Shown: positions 25,596-33,674 of the stretch, piece after piece
How the letters are laid out: each line of letters opens with the position of its first letter
Numbering within the stretch: position 1 is the first letter of the stretch
DNA from: Streptomyces varsoviensis
GTDB lineage: Bacteria; Actinomycetota; Actinomycetes; Streptomycetales; Streptomycetaceae
Assembly: GCF_000718635.1 (NCBI RefSeq)
Contig: NZ_JOBF01000010.1
Coordinates: forward strand, 1 to 64,000
Direction: 5' to 3'
Length of the DNA stretch: 64,000 nt
The notes under the pieces: model-generated
The model's database searches: none
The model's input: the letters and a program-made list of their open reading frames with translations, nothing else
What the model was told of the DNA's origin: nothing
Position numbers and translations under genes: made by a program

Positions 25596-27194
25596 ATGCC
25601 CTCTTACCTGTCCCCCGGCGTGTACGTCGAGGAAGTCGCCAGCGGATCGCGCCCCATCGAGGGCGTCGGCACCTCCGTCGCGGCTTTCGTCGGTCTGGCG
25701 CCGGTCGGTCCGGTCAATGAGCCGACGCTGGTGACGAACTGGTCGCAGTACGTGGCCTCCTTCGGCGAGTTCGCCGACGGGTACTACCTCGCGCACGCCG
25801 TCTACGGGTTCTTCAACAACGGCGGCACCGCCGCGTACGTCATCCGGGTCGGCGGCACGGACCAGGCCGCGGGGGCGGACGGCGGCGCCCGGGGCGGGAC
25901 GGCGACGGCGACGGTGTCCAACGGTCTCGTCAAGGAGCTGGTCGCCGGGGAGCCCGCGGCGCTCGGCTCGTTCAAGGTCTCCGCGATCGCCGGCGGCTCG
26001 CTCAGCGTCGAGGTGCAGGACGTCGAGGGCGAGGGCGCCGCCGACCGGTTCAAGCTGGTCGTCAAGGACGGCGACAAGGCCGTCGAGAGCTTCGAGGTCA
26101 GCGCGAAGAAGAGCGCGCGGAACTACGTCGTCACGCAGGTCAAGCAGCGCTCCAAGCTGATCGTCATGGAGGAGGCGGCCCCGGCCGCCCAGCTCGCGAA
26201 GCCCGACGCGCAGACCGTCGCCCTCGCCCCGGCCGTACCGGCCCCCGCGCCCGCCGCGCCGGACACCGGCGCCGAGCTGGAGCAGCTCGCCCCCAGCCGG
26301 TTCATCGGCGACTCCGCCGACCGCACGGGCTTCGGCGGCCTGGAGGCGCTCGACGAGATCAACATGGTCGCCGTGCCCGACCTGATGGCCGCCTACCAGC
26401 AGGGCCTCATCGACCTGGAGCACGTCAAGGCCGTACAGCTCGGGCTGGTCGCGCACTGCGAGCTGATGGGCGACCGGATGGCGATCCTCGACCCGCCGCC
26501 GTCGCTCGGCGCCCGGCAGATCCGCCAGTGGCGCCAGGAGGTCGCGGGCTACGACTCCCGGTACGCCGCCCTCTACTACCCCTGGATCAAGGTCTTCGAC
26601 CCGGCCACCGGCCAGACCAAGACCGTGCCGCCGTCCGGCCACATGTCCGGCGTGTGGGCCCGCAACGACTCCGAGCGCGGCGTGCACAAGGCCCCGGCCA
26701 ACGAGATCGTGCGCGGCGCCGTCGACCTGGAGCTCCAGATCACCCGCGGCGAGCAGGACCTGCTCAACCCCATCGGCGTCAACTGCATCCGGGCCTTCCC
26801 CGGCCGCGGCATCCGGGTCTGGGGCGCGCGCACCCTGGCCTCCGACCCGGCCTGGCGCTACCTGAACGTCCGCCGGTACTTCAACTACCTCGAAGAGTCG
26901 ATCCTCATCGGCACCCAGTGGGTCGTCTTCGAGCCCAACGACCAGGCGCTGTGGGCGCGCATCCGCCGCAACATCTCGGCCTTCCTGGTCAACGAGTGGC
27001 GGGCGGGCGCGCTGTTCGGGACACGGCCCGAGGACGCGTTCTACGTCAAGTGCGACGAGGAGACCAACCCGCCGGAGTCGGTGGACGTCGGCCGGGTCGT
27101 CTGCGAGATCGGCATCGCGCCGGTGAAGCCCGCCGAGTTCGTGGTGTTCCGGCTGGCGCAGTTCTCCGGCGGCGGTGGCGAGCTGGAGGAGTAG
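25596..27194 (+). CDS. contractile sheath protein (phage tail sheath family)
   Basis: The protein has 532 residues from ATG 25596; an upstream in-frame extension is non-coding. It begins PSYLSPGVYVEEVASGSRPI, the diagnostic start of tail sheath proteins, followed by GVGTSVAAFVGLAPVGPVNE. A lineage-specific insertion spans about residues 85-225. The conserved C-terminal domain includes WAARNDSERGVHKAPANEIV-type residues (VWARNDSERGVHKAPANEI), FPGRGIRVWGARTLASDP, YLNVRRYFNYLEESI and FEPNDQALWARIRRNISAFL, ending EFVVFRLAQF. Sheath subunits assemble around the tube and contract to drive it out. Only one sheath gene is seen, compared with three in Afp/PVC, as in other Streptomyces systems. Confidence 0.96.
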   Translation: MPSYLSPGVYVEEVASGSRPIEGVGTSVAAFVGLAPVGPVNEPTLVTNWSQYVASFGEFADGYYLAHAVYGFFNNGGTAAYVIRVGGTDQAAGADGGARGGTATATVSNGLVKELVAGEPAALGSFKVSAIAGGSLSVEVQDVEGEGAADRFKLVVKDGDKAVESFEVSAKKSARNYVVTQVKQRSKLIVMEEAAPAAQLAKPDAQTVALAPAVPAPAPAAPDTGAELEQLAPSRFIGDSADRTGFGGLEALDEINMVAVPDLMAAYQQGLIDLEHVKAVQLGLVAHCELMGDRMAILDPPPSLGARQIRQWRQEVAGYDSRYAALYYPWIKVFDPATGQTKTVPPSGHMSGVWARNDSERGVHKAPANEIVRGAVDLELQITRGEQDLLNPIGVNCIRAFPGRGIRVWGARTLASDPAWRYLNVRRYFNYLEESILIGTQWVVFEPNDQALWARIRRNISAFLVNEWRAGALFGTRPEDAFYVKCDEETNPPESVDVGRVVCEIGIAPVKPAEFVVFRLAQFSGGGGELEE

Positions 27195-27217
27195 CAGCCC
27201 CGAACCACCAGGGCCAC

Positions 27218-27247
27218 GGCGCGGCCTCCGCCGCCGGAGGCCGCGCC
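27218..27247 (+). promoter_or_regulatory. perfect hairpin between sheath and tube genes
   Basis: A 12-bp perfect stem (GGCGCGGCCTCC with its complement) closes a 6-base GCCGCC loop, 23 bases after the sheath stop. No T-run follows. It may attenuate transcription, or protect an mRNA end so that tube and sheath are made in different amounts. Three GTACCGC copies (about 27256, 27274 and 27309) follow before the tube gene. Confidence 0.5.
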
Positions 27248-27351
27248 CGTCGCCCGTACCGCCGCGGAGCTGCCAGTACCGCTTCGCACCAGCTCGCGTC
27301 GTCGTCCCGTACCGCTCAGGACCAGCAGAACAGAAGGAAGAGTGAACTCCC

Positions 27352-27795
27352 TTGTCGCTTCAGCCCGGTGACGCCCTCACCACACATAATTTCGGCCTCC
27401 AGATCGACGGCGTGATGGTCGAGTACCTCCAGGAGGTCAGCGGCCTGACGATGGAGCAGGACGTCATCGAGTACCAGCAGGTCTCGTCGGACGGCAAGCC
27501 CGTCGTCAAGAAGATGCCCGGCACCAAGAAGGCCGGCGAGGCCACGGTGACCCGCGGCATGACCCAGTCGTCGTCGTTCAGCGAGTGGATCAACCAGTCC
27601 ATCGCCGGTGACATGGGCTCCGCCCGCAAGAACGCCACCATCATGATGATGGACTTCCAGAACAACCCGGTGAAGCGCTACAACATGCGCAACGCCTGGT
27701 GCAGCAAGGTGGAGACCAACAGCGTCAAGGCCGGCGACGCCGCCGCGCTGACCGAGCAGGTCACCATCGTCTTCGAAGAGCTGGTCATCGAGTAA
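27352..27795 (+). CDS. inner tube protein (gp19-like, Afp1/Pvc1 type)
   Basis: The protein has 147 residues with a TTG start at 27352 preceded by GAAGGAAG. The sequence is typical of the phage tail tube/Hcp-like gp19 family: NFGLQIDGVMVEYLQEVSGL, then MEQDVIEYQQVSSDGKPVVK, KKMPGTKKAGEATVTRGMTQ, FSEWINQSIAGD and VTIVFEELVIE. It would stack as hexameric rings inside the sheath. The predicted fold is all-beta with one helix. It follows the sheath gene after a hairpin-containing gap, and its stop overlaps the next start (TAATG). Confidence 0.95.
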   Translation: MSLQPGDALTTHNFGLQIDGVMVEYLQEVSGLTMEQDVIEYQQVSSDGKPVVKKMPGTKKAGEATVTRGMTQSSSFSEWINQSIAGDMGSARKNATIMMMDFQNNPVKRYNMRNAWCSKVETNSVKAGDAAALTEQVTIVFEELVIE

Positions 27796-28253
27796 TGCGG
27801 CGCGAAGGCCCGGCGGCACCGGCGGGCGTGGCGGGGCCGTCCCCCGCCGCGCCCGGCGCGGCCGCGCAACAGGTCCGGGAACCCCTGCGCACGGAGTTCG
27901 AGTTCGAGCTGCCGCGCGGCTTCGTCGACGAGTCCGGCACCGTGCACCGCAACGGCGCGATGCGGCTCGCGACCGCCCGCGACGAACTGATCCCCCTGCG
28001 CGACGTGCGCGTCCGGGAGAACCCGGCCTACCTGTCGGTGGTCCTGCTCGGCCGGGTCATCACCCGGCTGGGCACCCTGCCGATCGTGCACGACGGGACG
28101 GTGGAGAACATGTTCGCCTCCGACCTCGCCTTCCTCCAGGACTTCTACCGGCAGATCAACGCGGAGGGCCACACCCGCGCCGCGGTCGCCTGCCCGCACT
28201 GCTCGGAGTCCTTCGAGGTCGAGCTGGCCGGGAGCCGCCTGGGGGAATCGTGA
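27795..28253 (+). CDS. eCIS/phage tail assembly-type protein
   Basis: The protein has 152 residues from ATG 27795 (TAATG overlap with the tube gene). After a disordered Ala/Pro-rich 30 residues comes a compact domain: TEFEFELPRGFVDESGTVHR, GAMRLATARDELIPLRDVRV, LSVVLLGRVITRLGTLP. CPHCSESFEVE ends it, a single CxxC pair near residue 137. Proteins of this size and pattern follow the tube in many eCIS and Mu-like tails, next to a DUF6760 gene. They resemble tail-assembly factors, but the exact role is not established here. Confidence 0.75.
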   Translation: MRREGPAAPAGVAGPSPAAPGAAAQQVREPLRTEFEFELPRGFVDESGTVHRNGAMRLATARDELIPLRDVRVRENPAYLSVVLLGRVITRLGTLPIVHDGTVENMFASDLAFLQDFYRQINAEGHTRAAVACPHCSESFEVELAGSRLGES

Positions 28254-28408
28254 CGTACGCGACCGACCTGATCCACGAGGAAGTCGCGTACCTCGCCTAC
28301 CACTTCCACTGGGGCCTTGAGGACATCCTCGACCTCGAACACGCCGACCGGCGCGCCTACGCGACGCGGATCGCGGAACTGGTGGAACGCGCCGAAGGGA
28401 GGCAGTGA
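28250..28408 (+). CDS. DUF6760-like small eCIS protein
   Basis: A 52-residue gene starts at GTG 28250, overlapping the preceding stop (GTGA), and ends at TGA 28406-28408. The protein begins MTYATDLIHEEVAYLAYHFH, then WGLEDILDLEHADRRAYA and TRIAELVERAEGRQ. The motif 'I-x-EE-VAYLAYHFHW' with 'DLEH-x-x-R' is that of DUF6760, a short conserved protein found right after the tail-assembly gene in eCIS loci. Its role is unknown; co-folding with the preceding protein is plausible from the translational coupling. Confidence 0.85.
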   Translation: MTYATDLIHEEVAYLAYHFHWGLEDILDLEHADRRAYATRIAELVERAEGRQ

Positions 28409-28414
28409 CGGGGC

Positions 28415-31400
28415 ATGGGGTTGTTCAGGAGGAAGTCCCGCGGGGCGGGGGCCGATTCTTCGGCGGCGGCTGGTTCGTTGCCGGGGGTGGCGGCTGGTTC
28501 GTCGGGGGCGGCGGCTGATTCGTCGGGGACGACGGCTGGTTCGCTGTCGGCCGCCGCTGGATCGTCATCGGCCGCCGCTGGATCGTCATCGGCCGCCGCT
28601 GGATCGTCATCGGCCGCCGCTGGGTCGTCGGCTGCTGACGCGCCATCGGGCGGCGCGCCGGCTGTCCGGCCCGCGCCCGCCGAGGCTCTGGACGGCGGTT
28701 GGGCCGCCGTGCCGCCCGTACAGCGGGTGCTCGGCGCGGTACGCCCGGTCGTCGAAACGGCGTTCACCGGCTCGCTCGCCGCGCACCGCGACCCGTCCTT
28801 CGGCGGGGAGCTGGGGCACGACGTACGGGCCTCCGCGCCCAGCGGCATAGTCGGCGGGGTGCTCTCGCCGACGCGGGCCGCCGCGCCGGCCGGGCCGGCC
28901 GCCGCGTCGACGGCTTCGGCCGCGTCGGCCTCGTCCTCCGCGTCGGCGTCGTCCTCCGCTCCGAGCGGGAGCGCGCCGAGCGGGAACGTGCTGCCGGCTC
29001 TGCCGGTGCTGCCGGTGGCCTCGCGCGGCCGTACGGACGTCTCGGCCGCGCCCGAACCGCCGGAGCCGCGCTCCCTGCGCACGGCCCCCGTCCAGCGGGC
29101 GGCCACCCGTAGCCTCACCAAGGCGGCGCCCACCGCCACGCCGCGCCGCCTCCCGGCGGCCCGGCCCACGAACGTCCCCGCCTCGGGCCACACCCCCGGG
29201 GCGGGGACCACGGCCGCCGACGCGCAACGCACCGCGCCGGCGGCCGAAGCCCCTGTCGCTGTACGGCCGTCCACCCCCGTATCGGCCGTGCAGCGACAGG
29301 CGGCGAACGCGGACGCGCCCGCCGCCCGGCCCGCCGGCTCCGGCGCCGACGCGGCAGCACCCGGCGGCCCGGCCGTACAACGGCGGGCAACGACTGGCGG
29401 CGGTGGCCAGGCCGGAGACGCGGCAGGTCAGGGGCGCGCCACTGCGAGCGGCCAAGGCCGGCGGGGCTCGGGCGCCGACGCGGCGGGGCCTGGCGGCCCG
29501 GCCGTACAACGCAGCGCGGCTACGAGCGGTGGGCAGGCCGGAGACGCCGCGAGTCAGGGGCGCGCCGCTGCGGGCGCCCGGGGCCAGTTGGGCTCGGGCA
29601 CCGACGCGGTGAGGCCCGGCGGCCCGGCCGTACAACGCAGGGCGGCTGCGAACGGTGGACAGACCGGAGTCGCCCCAGGTCAGGGTGGCGCTGCTGGGCA
29701 GCGACGCTCCACTACGGGCGGTGGCCAGGGCCAGTTGGGCTCTGGCACCGACGCGGCGGGACCCGGCGGCCCGGCCGTACAACGCAGGGCGACCACGGGT
29801 CGGAGCCACGATCAGTCGGCTTCGGCTGACGCCTCGAAGGGACCGGACCGTCCGGCCGCGCAGCGGCGAGCGGCTACGAGTGGTGGCCTGGGGCCATCGA
29901 GCCCGGCCGCCAACACGGCGGGCCCCGCCGTACAACGACAGGCGAACCCCGGCGGCGGCCCGGCCGCAGACGCGGCAGAGCAGCGACGTACCGCTACGGG
30001 CGGTGCCCAGGGCCAGTCCGCCTCGGCCGCCAATACGGCGGGGCCCGGCGGCCCGGCCGTACAACGCCGCGCAACGACAGGGGGCGACGCCGCCCCCGCA
30101 CGCCCCACCGGGACCCCCGAGGGGCCCGCCGTGCAGCGCCGCCCGACAGCGGGTGGCGCAGCCCCCATCCACACCAGCGAGACTCCGCCGACCGCCACGG
30201 GCCAGGGCCAGTTGGGCCCGGCCGCCGACTCGGCGAGGCCCGGCGGCCCGGCCGTACAACGCCGCGCGACGACCGGCGGCGACGCCGCGCCCGCACGCCC
30301 CACGGGTACCCCCGAGGGGCCCGCCGTGCAGCGGCGACCGACGGCGGGCGGCGCAGCACCCATCCACACCAGCGAGACTCCCCCGACCGCCACGGACCGG
30401 GGCCAAGGCCAGTTGGGCCCGGCCACCGACTCGGCCAGGTCCGGCGGCCCGGCCGTACAGGGGCGCGCAACGACAGGGGGCGACGCCGCCCCCGCACGCC
30501 CCGCAGGAGCACCCGAGCCACCCGCCGTGCAGCGGCGACCGACGGCGGGCGGCAGCGCGCCCCTTCACACCAGCGACGCTCCGCCAACCGCCACGGGCCA
30601 GGGCCAGTCCGCCTCGGCCGCCAACACGGCGGGGCCCGGCGGCCCGGCCGTACAACGCCGCGCGAGGACCAGCGGGGACGCCGCGTCCGTACGCCCCGCG
30701 GGAGCCCCCGAGGGGCCCTCCATACAGTGGCGGCCCACGGTCGGCGGCTCAGCGCCCAGGCCGGGTGCCGCAGCCGTACAGCGCCGCGCGACGACCAGCG
30801 AGGACGCCGCGCACGTACGCCCCACCGGGGCCCCCGAGGGGCCCGCCGTCCAGCAACGGCCCACGGTCGCCGGGCAGGCCACCTCGGCCCCCGGCGCCGC
30901 AGGCCAGGGCGGCCCGGCCGTACAACGCCGCGCGACGACAGGGGGCGACGCCGCCCCCGCACACCCCACCGGCGCCCCCGTGGGGCCCGCCATACAGCGG
31001 CGGACCACAGCCGGCGACGCGAGCAGCAACGCCACCAGCGACGCCCCGTCAACCGCCACGGGCGGAAGCCAGGGCCAGTTGGGCGCTGCCGCCAACACAG
31101 CAGGCCCGGCCGTACAACGCCGCGCGGCGACAGAGGGCGACGCCGCCCCCGCACGCCCCGCCGGGGCCCCGGTGGGGCCCGCTATTCAGCGGCGACCGAC
31201 CATCGGCGGCGCAGCGCCCATTCACACCACCAGCCAGAGCGCGAGCACCAACGCCACGAGCGACGCCCCGTCAGCCGCTGCGGGCGGGGGGCCGGGCCAG
31301 TTGGGCTCGGCTCCCAACACGGCGGCGCCGGGCGGCCCGGCCGTGCAACGACGGGCCGCTACGGGTGACGAGGCGTCAACGAACCGCCCCGGGTCTGCGG

Positions 31401-32425
31401 GCGCCGACAGCGCCCCCGTCGGTGCGCCCGTCGGCGCGGAGCGCGACACCGTCCAGCGGAGGCCGACGGCGGGCGGTGCCGCGCCGATCCGCACCGCTCA
31501 GGACGCTGCGGACACCGCCATCGGCGACGTTCCGTCGCCAGAGGCTGCGGCCCCGGCCGTCCAGCGCCGGACGGCGACCGGCGGCGACGCCGCGCCCGTA
31601 CGAGCCGCCGGGCGCCAGCCCGGCATCGCCTCGGCGGACGCCGCCGTACTGCGACGGGCCACCACCAGCGGCCACGGCCCCAGCGGCGGCAACGTCGAGG
31701 GCTCCGCCCCAACCGTCGCCGTTCCCGCCCGGCCCGCCGTCCAGCGGCGGGCCACCACCGGGGGGCCCGGCAACCGGCTGGAGTCGGCGCATGCCGGGGG
31801 CCCGGCGGGGGACGCGGGGGGCGCCCCCGCTCCCTCCTCCGGTGGCGGGCCCGGGCTGGCAGAGGCGGCCGCGCCGCTCGTGCAGCGCCGGGCCGACCCC
31901 ACCGCCACCGGCCGCGCCAAGGACCTCGGACTGGCGCAGGCCGTCGCGCCGCTCGTGCGGCGGCGCAGTGCGCCCACCGTGAGCGAGGCGGGCGGCGGAG
32001 CCGAGCGGGCGGCGCCGGTGGTGCCGTTGCGGCGGCCGGCCGCGCCTGTCGCTGTGCCCGCGCCCGTACAGCGGCGCACGGTCGAGGTGCCGGTGGCCGC
32101 GCCGGACCCGGCTCCGGCGCCCGCGCCGCCGCCGCAGCGGCAGCAAGCGCCCGTTCAGCCACCGCCCCCGCCCGCCCGGGCGTCCGCCCCGCCGCCACCG
32201 CCTCCGCCCGAGAAGCCGCGGCGACCCACCTCGGAATCGGCGTCAGCGGCAACGGCAACGGCAACGTCAGCGGCCGCCCCCTCCGACGCCGAGCCCATCG
32301 CCGCCACCCCGGCCCAGCTCGACGACCTGGCGCGGCGGCTCGTCGCGCCGATCTCGCGGCTGCTCCGCGCCGAGCTGCGGGCAGACCGCGAGCGCGTCGG
32401 GCGGCTGCGCGACCGCGGGCGCTGA
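28415..32425 (+). CDS. giant VQRR-repeat low-complexity eCIS protein
   Basis: The protein has 1336 residues from ATG 28415 (GGGAGGCAG upstream). After GLFRRKSRGAGADSSAAAGS there is Ala/Ser/Gly-rich sequence and a short ordered piece (WAAVPPVQRVLGAVRPVVE). About 30 copies of a roughly 25-50-residue unit follow, each centred on GPAVQRRATTGG or GPAVQRRPTAGG. A Pro-rich stretch precedes a conserved-looking C-terminal amphipathic helix (AQLDDLARRLVAPISRLLRA to RVGRLRDRGR). Streptomyces eCIS loci often carry such a variable 'syndecan/extensin-like' gene here. It is cytoplasmic by sequence, with no signal or TM. It could be a scaffold, ruler or cargo-binding protein; VQR also occurs in eCIS toxin leaders. 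Function is unproven. Confidence 0.8.
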   Translation: MGLFRRKSRGAGADSSAAAGSLPGVAAGSSGAAADSSGTTAGSLSAAAGSSSAAAGSSSAAAGSSSAAAGSSAADAPSGGAPAVRPAPAEALDGGWAAVPPVQRVLGAVRPVVETAFTGSLAAHRDPSFGGELGHDVRASAPSGIVGGVLSPTRAAAPAGPAAASTASAASASSSASASSSAPSGSAPSGNVLPALPVLPVASRGRTDVSAAPEPPEPRSLRTAPVQRAATRSLTKAAPTATPRRLPAARPTNVPASGHTPGAGTTAADAQRTAPAAEAPVAVRPSTPVSAVQRQAANADAPAARPAGSGADAAAPGGPAVQRRATTGGGGQAGDAAGQGRATASGQGRRGSGADAAGPGGPAVQRSAATSGGQAGDAASQGRAAAGARGQLGSGTDAVRPGGPAVQRRAAANGGQTGVAPGQGGAAGQRRSTTGGGQGQLGSGTDAAGPGGPAVQRRATTGRSHDQSASADASKGPDRPAAQRRAATSGGLGPSSPAANTAGPAVQRQANPGGGPAADAAEQRRTATGGAQGQSASAANTAGPGGPAVQRRATTGGDAAPARPTGTPEGPAVQRRPTAGGAAPIHTSETPPTATGQGQLGPAADSARPGGPAVQRRATTGGDAAPARPTGTPEGPAVQRRPTAGGAAPIHTSETPPTATDRGQGQLGPATDSARSGGPAVQGRATTGGDAAPARPAGAPEPPAVQRRPTAGGSAPLHTSDAPPTATGQGQSASAANTAGPGGPAVQRRARTSGDAASVRPAGAPEGPSIQWRPTVGGSAPRPGAAAVQRRATTSEDAAHVRPTGAPEGPAVQQRPTVAGQATSAPGAAGQGGPAVQRRATTGGDAAPAHPTGAPVGPAIQRRTTAGDASSNATSDAPSTATGGSQGQLGAAANTAGPAVQRRAATEGDAAPARPAGAPVGPAIQRRPTIGGAAPIHTTSQSASTNATSDAPSAAAGGGPGQLGSAPNTAAPGGPAVQRRAATGDEASTNRPGSAGADSAPVGAPVGAERDTVQRRPTAGGAAPIRTAQDAADTAIGDVPSPEAAAPAVQRRTATGGDAAPVRAAGRQPGIASADAAVLRRATTSGHGPSGGNVEGSAPTVAVPARPAVQRRATTGGPGNRLESAHAGGPAGDAGGAPAPSSGGGPGLAEAAAPLVQRRADPTATGRAKDLGLAQAVAPLVRRRSAPTVSEAGGGAERAAPVVPLRRPAAPVAVPAPVQRRTVEVPVAAPDPAPAPAPPPQRQQAPVQPPPPPARASAPPPPPPPEKPRRPTSESASAATATATSAAAPSDAEPIAATPAQLDDLARRLVAPISRLLRAELRADRERVGRLRDRGR
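29270..31760. repeat. coding repeats of the VQRR protein
   Basis: Near-identical blocks around GGCCCGGCCGTACAACGCCG recur roughly every 90-190 bases, alternating with GCCGTGCAGCGGCGACCGAC. The reading frame is kept and spacers are themselves repetitive coding sequence, so this is not a CRISPR array. Units 30050-30180 and 30240-30380 are almost identical, which points to recent duplication. Confidence 0.85.
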
Positions 32426-32487
32426 GCATGCCCCCAGCCACCCCCAACCCCGCCCCGCCCCCGTACCACTAGCGAGAGATCCAGCCC

Positions 32488-32925
32488 ATGCCGAACACCG
32501 AGGACCCCGGTTCCACCGTCTTCTTCAAGCTGACCATCGACGGCCAGGACCTCGGGCTGTTCAACGGCTGCGAGGGGCTCGCCTCCGAAGTGGAGGTGGA
32601 GCAGCGGCAGGAGGGCGGAAACAACGGCTTCGTGTGGCAGTTGCCGTCGCGCGTGACGTTCTCCACGATCCGGCTCACGCGGCCGCTGACCGCCGAGACG
32701 GCGCGGGTCGCCGCCTGGATCTCGTCGATCGCCACCGGCATCAGCCGGCCGACGGCGCAGATCGCGGCGCTCCGCGCGAACGGTTCGATCGTCGCGCAGT
32801 GGGGGCTGGTGGAGGTGCTGCCGGTGCGCTGGCAGGGGCCGAGCCTCAACCCGGAGAGCCCGAGCGTGGCGACGGAGACGCTGGAGATCGCCCATCACGG
32901 TTTCACCGACGCGGGAGGTGCCTGA
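32488..32925 (+). CDS. second tube-like protein (gp19 family, Afp5-type adaptor)
   Basis: The protein has 145 residues (ATG 32488). The core matches the tail-tube family: STVFFKLTIDGQDLGLFNGC, EGLASEVEVEQRQEGGNNGF, VTFSTIRLTRPLTAETARVA, then VLPVRWQGPSLNPESPSVAT and TLEIAHHGF. It is distinct in sequence from the main tube at 27352. In Afp/PVC particles a second gp19-like protein forms the first ring on the spike and baseplate. Its position just before the LysM and spike genes supports that role. The stop overlaps the next start (TGATG). Confidence 0.88.
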   Translation: MPNTEDPGSTVFFKLTIDGQDLGLFNGCEGLASEVEVEQRQEGGNNGFVWQLPSRVTFSTIRLTRPLTAETARVAAWISSIATGISRPTAQIAALRANGSIVAQWGLVEVLPVRWQGPSLNPESPSVATETLEIAHHGFTDAGGA

Positions 32926-33674
32926 TGGCCGCGCCGACCGGCGGCAAGGCGGGAGCGAGCCTGGTACGGGCGTCGCTCGCGATCCATCAGCCGCCCACCG
33001 ACCTGGGCGGGTCGATGGGCGGGAAGATCGGGGAAGTGGAGTTCCAGTTCAACCCGACGCAGCTCCAGATGGGGCGCGAGGCGGAGTGGCAGACGCGGCA
33101 GGCGGTGGCGTACATGCGCGGCGCGCCGCCGAAGTTCACCGGCACCCGGCCGGCGACGCTCCAGCTCGAAGTGTTCCTGGACGCGTCCGGCACCCCGAAG
33201 TCCGGCAAGGTGCAGAAGCAGGTCGAACTGCTGCTGTCCTGCTGCGAGGTGACGTCGCAGAGCGCGCAGTCGAAGCGGCCGTCGCCGCCGTGGGTGCGGT
33301 TCTCGTGGGGCTCGTTCAACACGGTGCAGTTCATCGCCTACGTGACGTCCGTGAACGCGAACTACACGCTGTTCAACCCGACCGGCGAGCCGATCCGCGC
33401 GACGTGCACGGTGTCGCTCACCGAGGTGGCGATGTCCACCAAGGGGCAGAACCCGACGTCCGGCGCGCTCTCCGCGCGCCGCATCACCCGCACCGTGGCG
33501 GGCGACTCGCTGGCCTCGCTGGCCTGGCGGGAGTACGGGGACGCGACGCGCTGGCGGGTGATCGCGGAGGCGAACGACATCGACGACCCGATGCGGCTGC
33601 GGCCCGGCACCGAACTGCTGCTGCCGGCCGCCGACGAGGTACGGGCGCCGGACCTGGCCGAGGAGGACCGATGA
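32925..33674 (+). CDS. LysM-containing baseplate protein (Afp7/gp53-like)
   Basis: The protein has 249 residues from ATG 32925. The N-terminal domain has the family opening (EVEFQFNPTQLQMGREAEWQ, then FTGTRPATLQLEVFLDAS), followed by WGSFNTVQFIAYVTSVNANY and YTLFNPTGEPIRATCTVSL. The C-terminal about 50 residues form a LysM-like module (AGDSLASLAWREYGDATRWR, IAEANDIDDPMRLRPGTELL). In contractile tails this protein is a hub that joins tube, spike and wedges. It is coupled by overlaps to both neighbours. Confidence 0.92.
   Translation: MAAPTGGKAGASLVRASLAIHQPPTDLGGSMGGKIGEVEFQFNPTQLQMGREAEWQTRQAVAYMRGAPPKFTGTRPATLQLEVFLDASGTPKSGKVQKQVELLLSCCEVTSQSAQSKRPSPPWVRFSWGSFNTVQFIAYVTSVNANYTLFNPTGEPIRATCTVSLTEVAMSTKGQNPTSGALSARRITRTVAGDSLASLAWREYGDATRWRVIAEANDIDDPMRLRPGTELLLPAADEVRAPDLAEEDR

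Noticed and set aside
29270..31760. Regularly recurring blocks that could suggest a CRISPR array
   Set aside because: The blocks stay in one long reading frame, spacers are repetitive coding sequence of variable length, and no cas gene is present.
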